From the NCBI GenBank assembly GCA_024138025.1, contig JAMXBD010000823.1:62001-126000 (forward strand): a stretch of DNA of 64,000 nt. The letters are read 5' to 3'. Shown here in pieces: positions 1-12,104 of this stretch (positions are counted from its first letter, which is position 1; each line of letters starts with the position of its first letter). The notes under the pieces are model-generated. The model saw nothing but the letters and a program-made list of their open reading frames with translations, searched no databases and was not told the DNA's origin. Made by a program: the position numbers and the translations under genes. The stretch comes from Combretum micranthum. Taxonomy: Eukaryota; Streptophyta; Magnoliopsida; Myrtales; Combretaceae.

Positions 1-192
1 ATATTTCAAATGAGTTTATTCATGAGTTGACTCGTAAGCCTAAATCAAAACTCAAGCATGACTCGTTTACTAATTGAATTCAAGTCAAGCCTCGTTTATT
101 AATTAAGTTTGAATCGAGTCGAATCGATCAAATCGAGTCAAGTTGAGTCGAGCTGAGCAACTCGCAAGCAGCTTGACTCGTTTGTAGTCCTA
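1..192. mobile_element. End fragment of an hAT-like non-autonomous element
   Basis: The first 190 bases are dense in GACTCG/CGAGTC words (around 58-180) and stop at a terminus that reads, on the minus strand, TAGGACTACAAACGAGTC. This resembles the common plant hAT-type terminal inverted repeat (TAGGG-TGCAAACGAG). The other end lies outside the window, so size and target duplication cannot be seen. No coding sequence is present. The family assignment rests on the terminal motif only. Confidence 0.45.
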
Positions 193-406
193 ACTTTCTA
201 GAAGAACGATATCCACATCACTAAACTTCTGTTTTAACTACTATAATCACAAAACTTTACAAAAACATCCAATCAAATCATTCACTTTCCTATCATATAT
301 CAAACCTACATAACATTTATGATTCATCATTTCCTTGTTAAGATGTCTATGTACCATCTTCCATGTAATGATATTGAAAAAATTGTTCAATTCTCTTCAC
401 AAATCC

Positions 407-441
<35 letters not shown>

Positions 442-2349
442 GTTAGTTATTGTTAATGCAGCCATAAAACCCTTAGAAATTCAATAAAAGGATTAAAACA
501 CAAATCTATCACAATATGGTATGATAGAATTCCAACTGTTTTATGATCAAAATGTTATGATAGTGGTATAAGACTATTTTGAAAAATTAAGTGCTTATGG
601 TAATCAAAATAAAAGTATGTTAGTAATCAGTATGATATATATATATATATATATATATTTCTTTTAAATATAGTGGCATTCCGTGGATTTTACTTGATTA
701 ATTATATAAAACATATCTTAGTGTTACTTGAGCCTATATAATTCGCATACTGGTATTATTTTGGTTTTCAATTACACAAACTAAATTTTTATGCATTTCT
801 TTTCTTCTCTTTTCATTCGTGCCGCATTCTTTTTCCATTTTCTTAATGTCTTCGTGCCTTCTGCTTTGCAAAGTATGTGTCATACATATGATTTTGATTA
901 ATCAGCCTTTTTATAAATGGAAAATAAATCATGATACAAGTAATAGGATGTAAACTAGGCAGTATTATAGCAAACTTTTAATGTAATAAATCCCATAATT
1001 TTCATCTACTTGTGACATGACTTTTCCTCAACAAATGCATATAAATTGAATCATCTGGTTTACATCCTTGGACACTCCTTAAAGGGAGGAATAATAATAA
1101 TAAACACTTTCTTTGAAAATAATTGTATAGAAGTTTTGTTCATTTTGTATGTAGATCTATATGGGATCCAATTTCTTAATTTCACAATAGTTGATTTCAA
1201 AAGACAGTCTTCGGTTTGAATGTATCCAATAGTATAAAACACAATATCAATGAGGACCAGACACAACACATGGAGCAGTGCGGCATCTAATTTTAGCAAA
1301 TCATCATTACAAGATTTCTCTTGAGGACATTCTTAGACAGGGAAGATGGCGTGTTATAGGATGATGGAAACTTGTAGAAATTCAATGGTCATTTTAAAAG
1401 GACTAAGTTGATTAACACGTTCGGAGTTTAAAAAAAATGAGCAATCTGATGGCCTGGCATGGAGCGACCGTCCAAAACCTAACTGTTCAATTTTGTTTTT
1501 GCATCGGTGAAGAGCATGAACTCAATTCATTTGAGCCCTTTCCTTGTATTATTACTTAACATTTTTAATTTCAACTTTCGATATAGGTACTGCTTCTTAG
1601 CCTTTTCCCAATTTCTGGAAGAATCGGAATTTATAGTATTTGAATACAACTTTGATAATTGAAAATGAAAAAAAAAAACAATAATAATAATAATAATATT
1701 AGCACCAAAACCATATATAAATATACATGCCCTCTTATATTTCATTATTGTGATAATCATAGAAAAGGTAAATATATTATAAAAAGATAGGTACCATGTT
1801 TTTGCCCTGCATCCCTAGAGGTCACTCCTTGGCACCAATTCCAAGGGAGAAGGATCTCTACCTCGGTCCTTATGGAATGGAGTCCGTGCTTAAAGGAAGA
1901 AGCGGTCCTCTAACAAGGATGGGCTCTAGCAACCGAAATTTTTCATATTCTTTTTGTGATATTGTGCATAATTTTTATTATTATATGAGATCATAAAATT
2001 ATAAAAAGTTGTGAAGAACTTTGTGTGAATAGTCTTAGAGGTAAAGTGATAGGATTCTTAATGAAGTGGAGATAATGGTGAACAGGTGCCTTGAGAAATA
2101 GGATGGAAACAGGTCTGTTATTATTAGATGACCTGAAGAACCTATCTTGAAAGAAACGAGCTAACTCGACGAAATCACCACCTTTGGTGGTGTGCTAAGC
2201 TAGTTTTTGACCAAATTTCTTTGTTTAGAGCATCAAATGGCTATTTTTAGTTTTTTGAGTAGGTTTTATTTTTCTTATAACGTTTTATAAGAGTACCGAT
2301 TTTGCACGCTGTCTGTGGTGTTAGTTTTTTCTTTCCATGTACTATGTTT

Positions 2350-2380
<31 letters not shown>

Positions 2381-3776
2381 ACAATTTTGATTCTATTCTT
2401 GTGCAGTTTTTAAGCTAGCTTGTATATTGTATGTCCTAGAGCAAATGGACAATCACTTGTCATATCTTTTCAGAAGTACAATGTTTGAGCCGTCTTTGCT
2501 CACTTTCTCCCAAATTCTAAAATTTTCGTATATTTCTTTGAATTTGGATGCAAATACCTAGGAATTCTCAAAATTAATTGGTATTTAAGAATCACATTCC
2601 AGGTATTCACAAAATCAATGGTTTGTGATATAAACCCTAATTCAATTTCACTTTCACCACTACGCCGGTTCTTTAAAAAAGGAGTCCTTAATATTCTGAT
2701 ATGGCATTTTAAGGACCTCTTTGAGGTCCTACGAGTTGTAAATGCCCTAAGAATCACTTATCGATTTGTTTCCCCATTCACCATCACATATATTCATGTA
2801 CATACTATTAAAGCTTTTGAGATGATTTTGGGATCTTTTATGTACTAAAAAGTATCGATCCCGTATAATTTTAAATTTTCAATTTCTCTCACTCTTACAC
2901 ATTTCTTAAATGTGAAGTACAATTGTTTCTTTTATACAATTTTCACCTTATTTCTACTCTCAAAAGTAAAAAATTTCCTTGACGAATTATTTTTTATCAC
3001 GTAAAGAAAACATAATTTTATAAAAATAATATCATAGCAAATTTAATTATTTAATAGTACACTCTATTTCTAATACCTGCAATATGATACAAAGTCCCCT
3101 AGTTCATATATAAATATATGAAAAATATCAACAAATATTCTAGAAACAAAGAAATTGTATGATTATTGGCCCATCTAAATAAAATTACCTAAATACAAAT
3201 TATATAAAATTAATTACCAATATACCGATACAAAATCGATTCTTCAACATGCAATCATGTTAATGTATGAGTCACATGTCTGACATACGATTCGCATGAC
3301 TCACATATAAACATGAATCGCACCATCAACATGTGACTCAGTTGAATCGCTTGTTCAAAATGCAATTCATTAGGTATTATACATAATCTCTTCATCAAGA
3401 TGCAATTTATTAGCAGTGTATAAGTTTTAGGTGAATCACATAATGTAGAGCTCCTTTTTTTTTTTTTTTTTTTGTAAATATGTGAATCACATAAAGAACA
3501 TGTCATTCAATGTTAGTAAATTTGTAATTAACCTTATCTTGTTTGCATTTAAGTAATTTTTTTAAAACAGTAGATACGGGTTTCACCTTCTAAAAACATT
3601 GTGTAAATTTTCTTTTATCTACAAATCATATAATCTATGTTGAAAAGTGTGCATACATATATACATATTTAACCCTTTATAATTGACTTGATAACAAACT
3701 CCAGCAAAGAGCCTATATAAAATATAAAAAACTAAACTTCTATAGAGTACAAGCTATAATTCACACAGTGTTAATA
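193..3776. other. AT-rich spacer without recognisable genes
   Basis: I see no coding region with family motifs here. The stretch holds TA microsatellites (411-437 and 635-658), an ATA/TAA-rich patch near 1679-1700 and long T runs (2355-2380 and about 3457-3473). Around 3255-3500 the words GTGACTCA and GTGAATCACAT recur, perhaps as relics of a decayed repeat. Short ORFs here are what AT-rich DNA gives by chance. Confidence 0.6.
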
Positions 3777-3781
3777 TATAT

Positions 3782-4246
3782 TGTTGGGTTTGGGTCCAAC
3801 TTATATGGGCCCATAATATAGTAAAAAAATAAAACCCTAGATATATAAAGAGTCTTTTTTTTTTCATTGTTGTCTTAGGGCAAGGAAAAGAGGAGAGAAA
3901 AAATAAACACAATATACACACTCCTAAGTCTAGAAAGAGATCTAGAGAGAGGATTTGTTGTGAATCCATTGGGTTATGGTGTGATTGAGAGAGTCACTAG
4001 TACAAACTAATGAAGATTGTGTTTGTATTCCATTATTGTGTTAGTGGAGTTTTTTTTCTTGCGGCGGCGGTCCCGTGGTTTTTCCCCATATTGGGGTTTT
4101 CTACGTTAAATCCTAGTGTTTATTGTCTATTTAATTTTATTGTATTTGTTAATCAATTAGGCACGAAGAAAATCTTTTCTTAACAAAGTAGTAAAGGAGC
4201 AATCTTTACTTGAAAAAAGTGGTAAAAGAGTGATCTTTTCCTAATA
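3782..4246 (+). repeat. 5' LTR of the copia element
   Basis: Begins TGTTGGGTTTGGGTCC and matches 8365-8820 along its whole length with small indels. It includes a TATATAAA-like box near 3842-3849, which may act as the LTR promoter, and a GCGGCGGC patch near 4062. The last part is built of 30-bp units (4171-4200, 4201-4230, 4231-4260), the last of which runs through the LTR/PBS boundary. Confidence 0.93.
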
Positions 4247-4249
4247 AAG

Positions 4250-4262
4250 TGGTATCAAAGCG
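4250..4262 (+). other. Primer binding site of the copia element
   Basis: TGGTATCAAAGC lies three bases past the LTR end and differs by one base from the usual plant copia site TGGTATCAGAGC, which is complementary to the initiator methionine tRNA 3' end. It would prime minus-strand DNA synthesis. Confidence 0.85.
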
Positions 4263-4325
4263 TCCAGGTTTAAAAAAGAAATTAGGTTTTTTGCTGCACA
4301 GGGTTAAGGTTTCTTCATTTTAAAA

Positions 4326-5100
4326 ATGGTTAAATCTTCAGATACGATGATCAAACTAAATTCATCTAGCTATTCAATTTGGAAATCTATGATGAATGAT
4401 CTTTTGTATTGTAAAGATCTGTATTTGCCATTGGGGGGTGATACTGCAAAACCTCAGGATAAATCTGCTGCAGAATGGGCAATATTACATAGGAAGACTA
4501 TTGGTTATATCCGACTGTGGGTTGATCAGAGTGTGTATCATCATGTGGCTCAGGAGACTAGCGCTGATGTCCTATGGAAGAAGTTAGAATCCATATATGA
4601 AAGGCAAATTGCCTTGAACAAAACTTTTTTGATTAGAAGAGTTGTTAATTTGAAATACAGGGAGGGTTCTAATATGACTGAGCACTTGAATGATTTTCAA
4701 GGGTTGTAAATCAACTGATAGCAATGAAGCTTGTGCTAGAGGATGAGATCTAGCACTCCTGTTGCTGAGTTCCTTACAGAAAGTTGGGAGACCCTAGTAG
4801 TATCAGTGAGTAATTCTGCTCCAGATGGGACCTTGACACTTGCCATGGTCAAGGACAGTTTGATCAATGAAGAGGCCAGAAGGAAGACTGGGTATTGGTT
4901 CAGACTCAAGCACTTGTTGCTGATAAATCTGAAAGGAGAGGTAGAAGCAAGCATAGAGGTGACAAATCTGACAATCTAACAAGTCCAAGGGAAGATCTAA
5001 GTCAAGGGGTAAGAAAAACCTTAAATGTTTTTATTGTGACAAGCCATCATTTCAAGAAAGATTGCAACTGTGGAAGAAAAAGCAAGGAAAGGATAAGGGC
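4326..5100 (+). pseudogene. Copia gag, frameshifted
   Basis: Encodes the start of a copia capsid polyprotein. The first reading frame (4326-4709, 127 aa) begins MVKSSDTMIKLNSSSYSIW, typical of the N-terminal gag region where a conserved W follows the L-x-x-x-x-Y core. It ends at a premature stop after a conserved H-L-N-D-F motif. Gag then continues in another frame (LPESWE near 4774) and reaches a CCHC zinc knuckle at 5026-5073 (C-F-Y-C-D-K-P-S-H-F-K-K-D-C), which binds RNA in the particle. At least two frame changes and one stop prevent a full product. The start is the first ATG after the PBS. Confidence 0.85.
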
Positions 5101-8090
5101 GATGACTCAGATGAGGATACCACTGCTGCAGCAGATGGTGAGGTTGGTTACATGGGAGGGTTGTATTAGTTTTGCAGGTCATGACAGTGATGGGTTATGG
5201 ATTCTGTGCCTCCTTCCATGTGACAGCACATGGAGTTTTTCTCATCCTATATTGCTGTGATTATGGCAATGTTAGGATGGGAAATAATGAAACTTCAAAG
5301 ATTATTGGCATTGGAAATGTTGCATTGCAAACTAATACAGGTTGTCATTCTCAAGGATGTGAGACATGTACCAGACATCCGCCTAATCTGATCTCTGCAG
5401 GAAAGTTAGATGATGAAGGCTACCACAGTCAGTTTGGTGATGGGAAATGGAAGCTCACCAAAGGCTCCTTGATTGTAGCCAAGGGAAGGAAATGTAATAC
5501 CCTTTACTTAATGCCTGCAAAGTTAAGTAAAGGAGATCTGAATTTGACAGATGATGCTATGTGAGCTATGGCACAAACGGCTAGGTCACATGAGTGAAAA
5601 GGGCCTCCAGATGCTTGTGAAGAGGCAACTTCTACCTGATTTCAAAGGTACTCCATTAAAACTTGCACTGACTGTCTTGCTGGTAAGCAACATAGAGTTG
5701 CATTTCAGAGAAATACCTAGTAGAGATCTCATATACTAGATTTGGTTCACACTGATGTGTTATATGAAGGATTTGACTATAGGTGGTGCCATGTATTTTG
5801 TTACATTCATTGATGATTGCTCTAGGAAGCTTTGGACTTATGCCTTGAAGTCCAAAGATCAGGTGTTGTCTTTTTTAAACAGTTTCATTCTAGAGTAGAG
5901 AGGGAAACTGGCAAGAAGCTGATTTGTGTCAGGCTATAATGGTGGAGAGTACAGAGGGCCATTTGAGCAGTATTGTACAGATCATGGGATAAAACTGGAG
6001 AACAGTTCCCAAGACCCACACAGAATGGTGTTGCAGAGAGGATGAATCGCACCATCACTGAGAGAGTGAAGTGCATGTTATCTCATGCCAAGCTACCTAA
6101 GTCATTCTGGGGAAGGCCATGTGGATGTGATAAATCTATCTCCCTCATATGCTTGGATGGAGATATACCAAGAAGGTATGGACAGGTAAAGACATTTCAT
6201 ATAATCATTTACGTGTCTTTGGTTGCAGGGCCTTTGTGCATATACCAAAGGATGAGAGGGCAAAGCTTGATGCTAACTCCAAGCAGTGCATTTTTCTTGG
6301 GTATGCACATGATGAGTATGGGTACAGGTTGTGGGATCCTGTTGACAGGAAGGTCATCAGAAGCAGAGATGTAGTCTTTCTGAAGACTAGACAGTTGAAG
6401 ACATCAAGAAGGCTGATGCGTCATCATCCTCAGGCCAGATTCCCACAAATGTAGATCCTGCACCTTCTACAGATACAACAGATGAGAGGACTGTAGAAGA
6501 CAGTGGAAGAGATCCAGGAGCCTCAGCAGCAGGTTGAGTTGAGGAGATCTTCAAGAGACAGAAACCATCTGTCAGGTATGGTTCAGAGTATGTGATGCTC
6601 ACTGATGGGGGAGAGCCTGAATGTTATGAGGAAGCAATGACTCATAACAAGAAGAAAGAATGGGTTAAAGCCATGCAAGAGGAAATCAGTTCCTTGCATG
6701 AGAACAAGACTTATGAGTTAGTTCAGTTGCCTAAGGGCAAGAGACCCCTGAGTAACAAATGGGTTTACAAGACTGAAAATAGATGAGAACAGCTCACAGC
6801 CGAGGTACAAGGCAAGATTGGTTGTGAAAGGGTTCGGTCAGAAGAAGGGGGTTGATTTTGAAGAGATATTCTCACCTGTGGTGAAGATGTCATCCATCAG
6901 AGTAGTGCTCAGTATTGCAGCTAGTCTATCTAGATAGAGCAGATGGATGTGAAGACAGCATTCCTTCATGGTGATTTGGAGGAGGAGATCTACATGGAGC
7001 AGCCTGAGGGTTTCAAGATCAAGGGAAGGAGAATCTTGTATGCAAGTTGAAGAAAAGTTTGTATGGGCTGAAACAAGCTCCAAGGCAGTGGTACAAGAAG
7101 TTTGACTCCTTTATGCTTGATCAGGGTTACACCAGGACTGCCAGATCATTGTGTCTTCATCAAACAGTTTTCTAGTGGTGAGTTCATCATACTTTTGATT
7201 TATGTTGATCATTGGCAGGGATGCCAAGAAAATCAGAGATTTGAAGACTGCTATGAGTAAATCTTTCTCCATGAAAGATTTAGGACCTGCTGGCCACATA
7301 CTGGGAATGAAGATCATTAGAGACAGGAAGAGCCAGAAGTTGTGGTTGTCACAGGAGAGGTATATTGAGAAGGTGCTAGAGAGATTCTACATGAGCAAGG
7401 CAAAACCTGTTTGCTCTCCACTTGCTGGACATTTCAAACTGAGTTCACTTCAGTGTCCTAAAAGTGAGGCAGACAAAGAGGAGATGAAAAGGGTCCCATA
7501 TGCTTCAGCTGTGGGGAGTCTAATGTATGCTATGGTATGCACTAGACCTGATATTGCTCATGTTGTTGGTGTTGTGAGCCAGTATCTCTCAAATCCAGGA
7601 AAGGAGCACTGGTCTGCAGTGAAGTGGATTCTCAGATATCTCAGAGGCACTTCCAGGTTTTGTCTACAGTTTGGTGGTAGCAGTAAGCTTGTGTTAGAGG
7701 GTTTTTCAGATGCTAATATGGCAAGAGATTTGGATTCCAGGAAGTCCACTTCAGGTTATTTGATTACTTTTGGAGGGGAGCAGTGTCTTGACAGTCAAAG
7801 TTGCAAAAATGTGTTGCACTTTCCACCACTGAGGCAGAGTATGTTGCTATGACAAAGCCTGCAAGGAAGTCTTGTGGATGAAGAAGTTCTTAGAAGAACT
7901 GGGTCAAGAGCAGGAAGACTTGAAGCTATATTGCGACAGTCAGAGTGCTATCCATCTCAGTAAGAATCCTATGTTTCATTCCAGATCAAACATATTGATG
8001 TGAGGTATCACTGGATTAGAGATGTGATAGAGTCCAAGCAGTTGAAGCTTGAGAAGATCCATACTGATGATAATGCATCAATATGATGAC
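5101..8090 (+). pseudogene. Copia pol (protease, integrase, RT, RNase H), broken
   Basis: Decayed pol, downstream of gag and read in several frames. Protease: around 5190 the expected D-S-G/A active-site motif reads D-S-V, and a stop follows. Integrase: the GAG-pre-integrase segment W-H-K-R-L-G-H-M starts near 5565; the core includes F-I-D-D-C-S-R-K near 5810 and N-G-V-A-E-R-M-N-R near 6023, which carries the catalytic Glu. Reverse transcriptase: W-V-K-A-M-Q-E-E-I near 6661 and N-K-W-V-Y-K near 6755; at 7200 the catalytic Y-V-D-D box is cut by a short deletion. RNase H and connection: 7202-7852 is the longest open stretch (S-A-V-G-S-L-M-Y-A-M, T-R-P-D-I-A, then S-D-A-N), continuing in another frame to C-D-S-Q-S-A-I near 7935. 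No complete enzyme can be made. Confidence 0.9.
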
Positions 8091-8147
8091 CAAAGCTCTA
8101 CCAAAAAGAAGATCACTTGTTGCAGGAAGATTGCAGGAGTGATGGAA

Positions 8148-8372
8148 CTCCCCATATGAGTTGGAGGGGAGTTTGTTGGGTATAAATCTAACACATATAG
8201 GTCTATATCCAAGGGGATCCTAAGTATAGGGTTTATACTTAGATGAAAGGGTGTGTAATTCAAGAAGATTTGATGATATCGAGTTATACACGGGTTGGAT
8301 CGCGCCTACATCGATTGCTAAGCCGTACACATGTCACTCTCCCCATATGAGTTGGAGGGGAGTTTGTTGGGT
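8148..8372 (+). repeat. Duplicated polypurine tract and LTR start, 191 bp apart
   Basis: The 34 bases at 8148-8181 (with TTGGAGGGGAGT and TGTTGGGT) recur exactly at 8339-8372. The second copy is the true PPT and start of the 3' LTR. The 157 bases between them begin as LTR-like TGTTGGGTATAAATC but do not match this element's LTR, so they may derive from another copia subfamily's LTR. Confidence 0.9.
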
Positions 8373-8820
8373 TTGGGTCCAACTTATATGGGCCCATAAT
8401 ATAGTAAAAAAAAAAACCCTAGATATATAAAGAGTCTTTTTTTATTGTTGTCTTAGGGCGGAAGAGAAAAGAAAAAAAAAAACACAATATACACACTCCT
8501 AAGTCTAAGAGAGATCTAGAGAGAGGATTTGTTGTGAATCCACTGGGTTGTGGTGTGATTGAGAGAGCCTAGTACAAACTAGTGAAGATTGTGTTTGTAT
8601 TCCATTATTGTGTTAGTGAGTTTTTTTTTCGTGCGGCGGCGATCCCGTGGTTTTTCCCCACATTGGGTTTTCCACGTTAAATCCTGGTGTTTATTTATTT
8701 GATTTCATTGTATTTGTTAATCAATTAGGCAAGAAGAAAAAGAGCGATCTTTTCTTAACAAAGTGGTAAATGAGCTATTTGTCCTTGAACAAAGTGGTAA
8801 AGAGCGATCTTTTCCTAACA
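8365..8820 (+). repeat. 3' LTR of the copia element
   Basis: 456 bp, begins TGTTGGG directly after the AGGGGAGT purine tract and ends CCTAACA at the AT microsatellite. It carries the same 30-bp terminal units (8744-8773, 8774-8803, partial 8804-8820) as the 5' copy. Length differs from the 5' LTR through small indels in A/T runs. Confidence 0.93.
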
Positions 8821-8846
8821 ATATATATATATATATATATATATAT

Positions 8847-9764
8847 TATGGGTGTGCATGGTACGGTTCGGTTCGGTTCGGTTTGCACCTCGAACAGAAC
8901 CGCATCATATTTTACGGTTCAGTTTTTATTTTAAATTCGAACCTAAGCATACGGTTCGGTTCGTAATTTTTTCGAACAAAAAATAAACGGTTCGATACGG
9001 TTCGGTTTACGGTTCAAACCGTTTTTAGTCATAAAATAAAAATATATTTTATCGAAAAACTTCCATTACATATTTTTTATCACTAATGTAAATATAAACA
9101 ACAATATTTTAAATTAATTATTTACTAAATAAATATATAAAACTTATAGAAGGAAAGAATTTCGTCCATTATAAAATTATAATTGTAACTAATCTTATTT
9201 TTTTGAAAATATCTTGAACTATAATGGTATACTAGACTTTATCCCAATATAAGATATAAAATTTAATTCGTTGTATGCTTTTAACTAACATATTATTAAT
9301 TATATAAATCAATAAGTAACTAAATAATAAAATTAGATTAATTAGTAAGACAAATATTAAAAAATGTAGGAGTTAGAATACTAAGGCAAAAATCTAAAAT
9401 TTATCTTATTTGTAAACAACATAACAATTAAAACATATTATGAAAAATCTAATTTTATTCTAATGAATGATACATATCTAAGTCACAAATCTTAAAAGCA
9501 ATTAATTTTAAAAAACATTAATTGTTTTTAAGATTTGTGACTTAGATATGTATCATTCATAAAACAATTAAGAGTAAAAATAATATATTCAATTTTTTTT
9601 AATATATAAAACGGTTAGGTTCGGTTCATGATCCCGAACCGAACCGCGAACCGTTTGCATTCACCGAACGAACCGCGAATCGAACCGTTTTAAAAAAGAA
9701 CCGAAAATTTCGGTTCGGTCCGGTCCGGTTCGATTCACGGTTCGGTCAGTTTTTTTGCACAGCC

Positions 9765-9767
<3 letters not shown>
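8847..9767. mobile_element. Non-autonomous hAT-like element in an AT microsatellite
   Basis: 921 bp. The left end reads TATGGGTGTGCATGG and the right end, on the minus strand, TAGGGCTGTGCAAAA. Both are followed by dense CGGTTCGG/CCGAACCG words (left 8861-9025, right about 9610-9755), a pattern common to plant hAT-type MITEs. The flanks are (AT)n on both sides, consistent with an 8-bp ATATATAT duplication but not provable in a microsatellite. The interior is AT-rich, has no coding potential and contains the perfect foldback at 9463-9560. Confidence 0.7.
9463..9560. repeat. Long near-perfect hairpin inside the hAT-like element
   Basis: Arms 9463-9506 and 9517-9560 are 44 bases each and reverse complementary with one mismatch (a G against T position), around a 10-base loop (9507-9516). 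If transcribed it would form a long double-stranded stem able to feed small-RNA processing. It could also be a nested foldback insertion. Confidence 0.9.
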
Positions 9768-9799
<32 letters not shown>

Positions 9800-12069
9800 C
9801 ATCTCACAAGTGTTAATATATTGATGAAAAAAAGTTGGTATCCTTGAGTTTCAAACCATATTTTACTATAATTTGAATATTTTATTTATATATTTTTAGG
9901 ATAATATATAAGATAAAGGATATATATTTGTTTGGATTGTTTGATTTATATTTGTATCTTATTTATATCAGGTTTGCTTGATCAGTTTATGAGTAAAATG
10001 CATATTTTTTATATATCTATTTTTGATAAATAGTTTTTGAAAATAATAAAAATAAGATGTTAAAATGATATGAAAATCACAAACCAAATATATATATTCC
10101 AACACAGAAACGTAAGCACAAGTTTTCTTATCTATAGCATATATAGGTTTTGGCACGTGATAAAATTAAGGAACTACTTAAGTCTCGTGGTCCTAAAATG
10201 GAGAGGATATATATGAATCCCGTGTGGAAGTTATCTTGTTATGATGTGAAGCGTTAAATTTTCTCTGGCAAAAGATCTCACTGCTAAAGAACTTCTCTCA
10301 GGAAATACACCAGCAATTTCATACTTGCCCTCCACTCTCGTGTTTGTTGTTTTTTTTTCCTAAGTTTTCTTTTTTCCACGTTCAACCGTGTTTGGTTGAC
10401 TTGACTAAGAAGTTATGTTTCCGCAATCGCATGATAAAAAATTATGGGATAAAGGCATATAAAATGCCTATATGTTCAATTTTAGTGGCTTAAATCTATA
10501 TTTTTATTTTTATTTTTTGCAATTTATTATTTACTTCTAAAATTTAGTTCCTTCCTCTCTCTCTTTTTTTTTTTTTTTTTTTTATTCTAGTGTCTGTAGT
10601 TTAGCTTTGATTGGATTCTGATGCCTATACTTTAGTCCTAGTGCATTTTAGTGTCTTGCAAAATTTTGTCATAATTATAAGCTTACAATTATATTGATTT
10701 AGAAAATATTAAAAAAAATTAAAAGAGCTAGACAAGCGTGCCAAAAAGAGAATGATGATGTTCATTTGTATAATTTTAACTTAAATTAACATTTCAACAA
10801 GAAATTTTCAATGATTGGTTTGCAAGTTATGAAATTACAAAATTTCAAAAATCAATAGGAATTCGATAAGAAACACAAGAAAATATTATACTATTTGGAA
10901 GTGAATTATTCAATGAGTCACAAATGAAGTTCTCTAAGTTGGATTTCACAGGAAAAAGTTATACATGATTGAAAATGATGAAGAAGGTATATAATTAAAA
11001 TATCCGTTGAGAAAAATCAGGGCACAATATAGAGATCATGCCTTTCAAATTGGGAAAATAACTGCTCGTTTTTGAATGATTCAAAACACGTTTTTTTATT
11101 GGACTGATTCAAACACGATTTGTCAAAAATCAAATTCTGGGAAAATAATGCTCGTTTTTGAATGATTCAAAACACGTTTCTTTATTGGACTAATTCAAAC
11201 ACGATTTGTCAAAAATCAAATTCAAAGAAAACCCCAAATCAGGCCGGCGGCGCGCGTGTGGTGATTTTTTCAAAACCCACTCATGTATTTTTTTGAAACC
11301 ATATAGAAGGAGAGTTTATTATAAACATGACAAAACTTAGTTTTCCAAGCAATGTGGGACAATGCTTGAAAAGCATATAGTCATTCCCAACAGTAGACAC
11401 TATGACCAAATACACACAAGAATTTCAGTTGCAGTTGAACTTTGTATGTCTGTGTTCAATCTTCCATAATATCCATCGATATGATGTGGAATAAGAATAG
11501 ATCGTGTGTTCCACGAAATTTGATCAACTTTCGACGGTGGCTGATTTCATACATATAAAGTCCAAAAATGTCGCGACCAAATCAGGCCATTGCTTGTAGA
11601 TGCTGTCTGACTCGCTCGCGCGTTTGTGTCTCCGTGTGCGAGCGTGTGAATATGAGTTAAACTTTGTTAACTTTAGACTCTACTAAAAGTTTTTATAAAA
11701 CATTTCAAACTAATCCATTGGATGTTTCAAAGATTTAGTGTTGCTAGATGTAACTTAGACTCCTTGTAATTCGTGATACAGGTATTGTCGACGATTATAA
11801 ACACCCAATTTTGGCAAACCCAAATTAATAAGGGGGTATCTAGAATTTGAAGATCAATGTGTCCCACACCGAGATTTGTTTGATTAATTGACCAATGGAA
11901 AAATGCAAAGCTTTAGTCAGTTTGCTGATGTTAAAGTTCACCGACCGGATAAGTTTCATATACAATCGACTAAAGCTTTTTATATTATTATTCTTTATTT
12001 CAAACTAGACTTATATAGGGAGTTTTTCTGATTACACCGTAATGTATGACGTTGGATTAGTTGGAAATA

Positions 12070-12104
<35 letters not shown>

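Larger units (their letters stand above)
3782..8820 (+). mobile_element. Ty1/copia LTR retrotransposon, complete but inactive
   Basis: A 5.04-kb element bounded by two near-identical LTRs beginning TGTTGGG and ending CCTAACA (CCTAATA in the 5' copy). In order it has a 5' LTR, a tRNA-Met-type primer binding site, gag with a CCHC knuckle, protease, integrase, reverse transcriptase, RNase H, a polypurine tract and the 3' LTR. Integrase before RT is the copia order. The LTRs differ at roughly 20 places by eye, so the insertion is not very recent. Both flanks are AT repeats (TATAT on the left, ATATA on the right), so the target duplication cannot be read unambiguously. Stops and frameshifts break the polyprotein throughout. 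Confidence 0.95.

Noticed and set aside
1796..1996. Plus-strand 66-aa frame starting MFLPCIPRGHS
   Set aside because: It has no family motif and AT-rich flanks, so it is not distinguishable from chance.
3255..3506. Minus-strand 83-aa Cys-rich frame
   Set aside because: It contains a poly-Lys run from a T tract, and its Cys/Ser/His pattern follows recurring GTGACTCA words.
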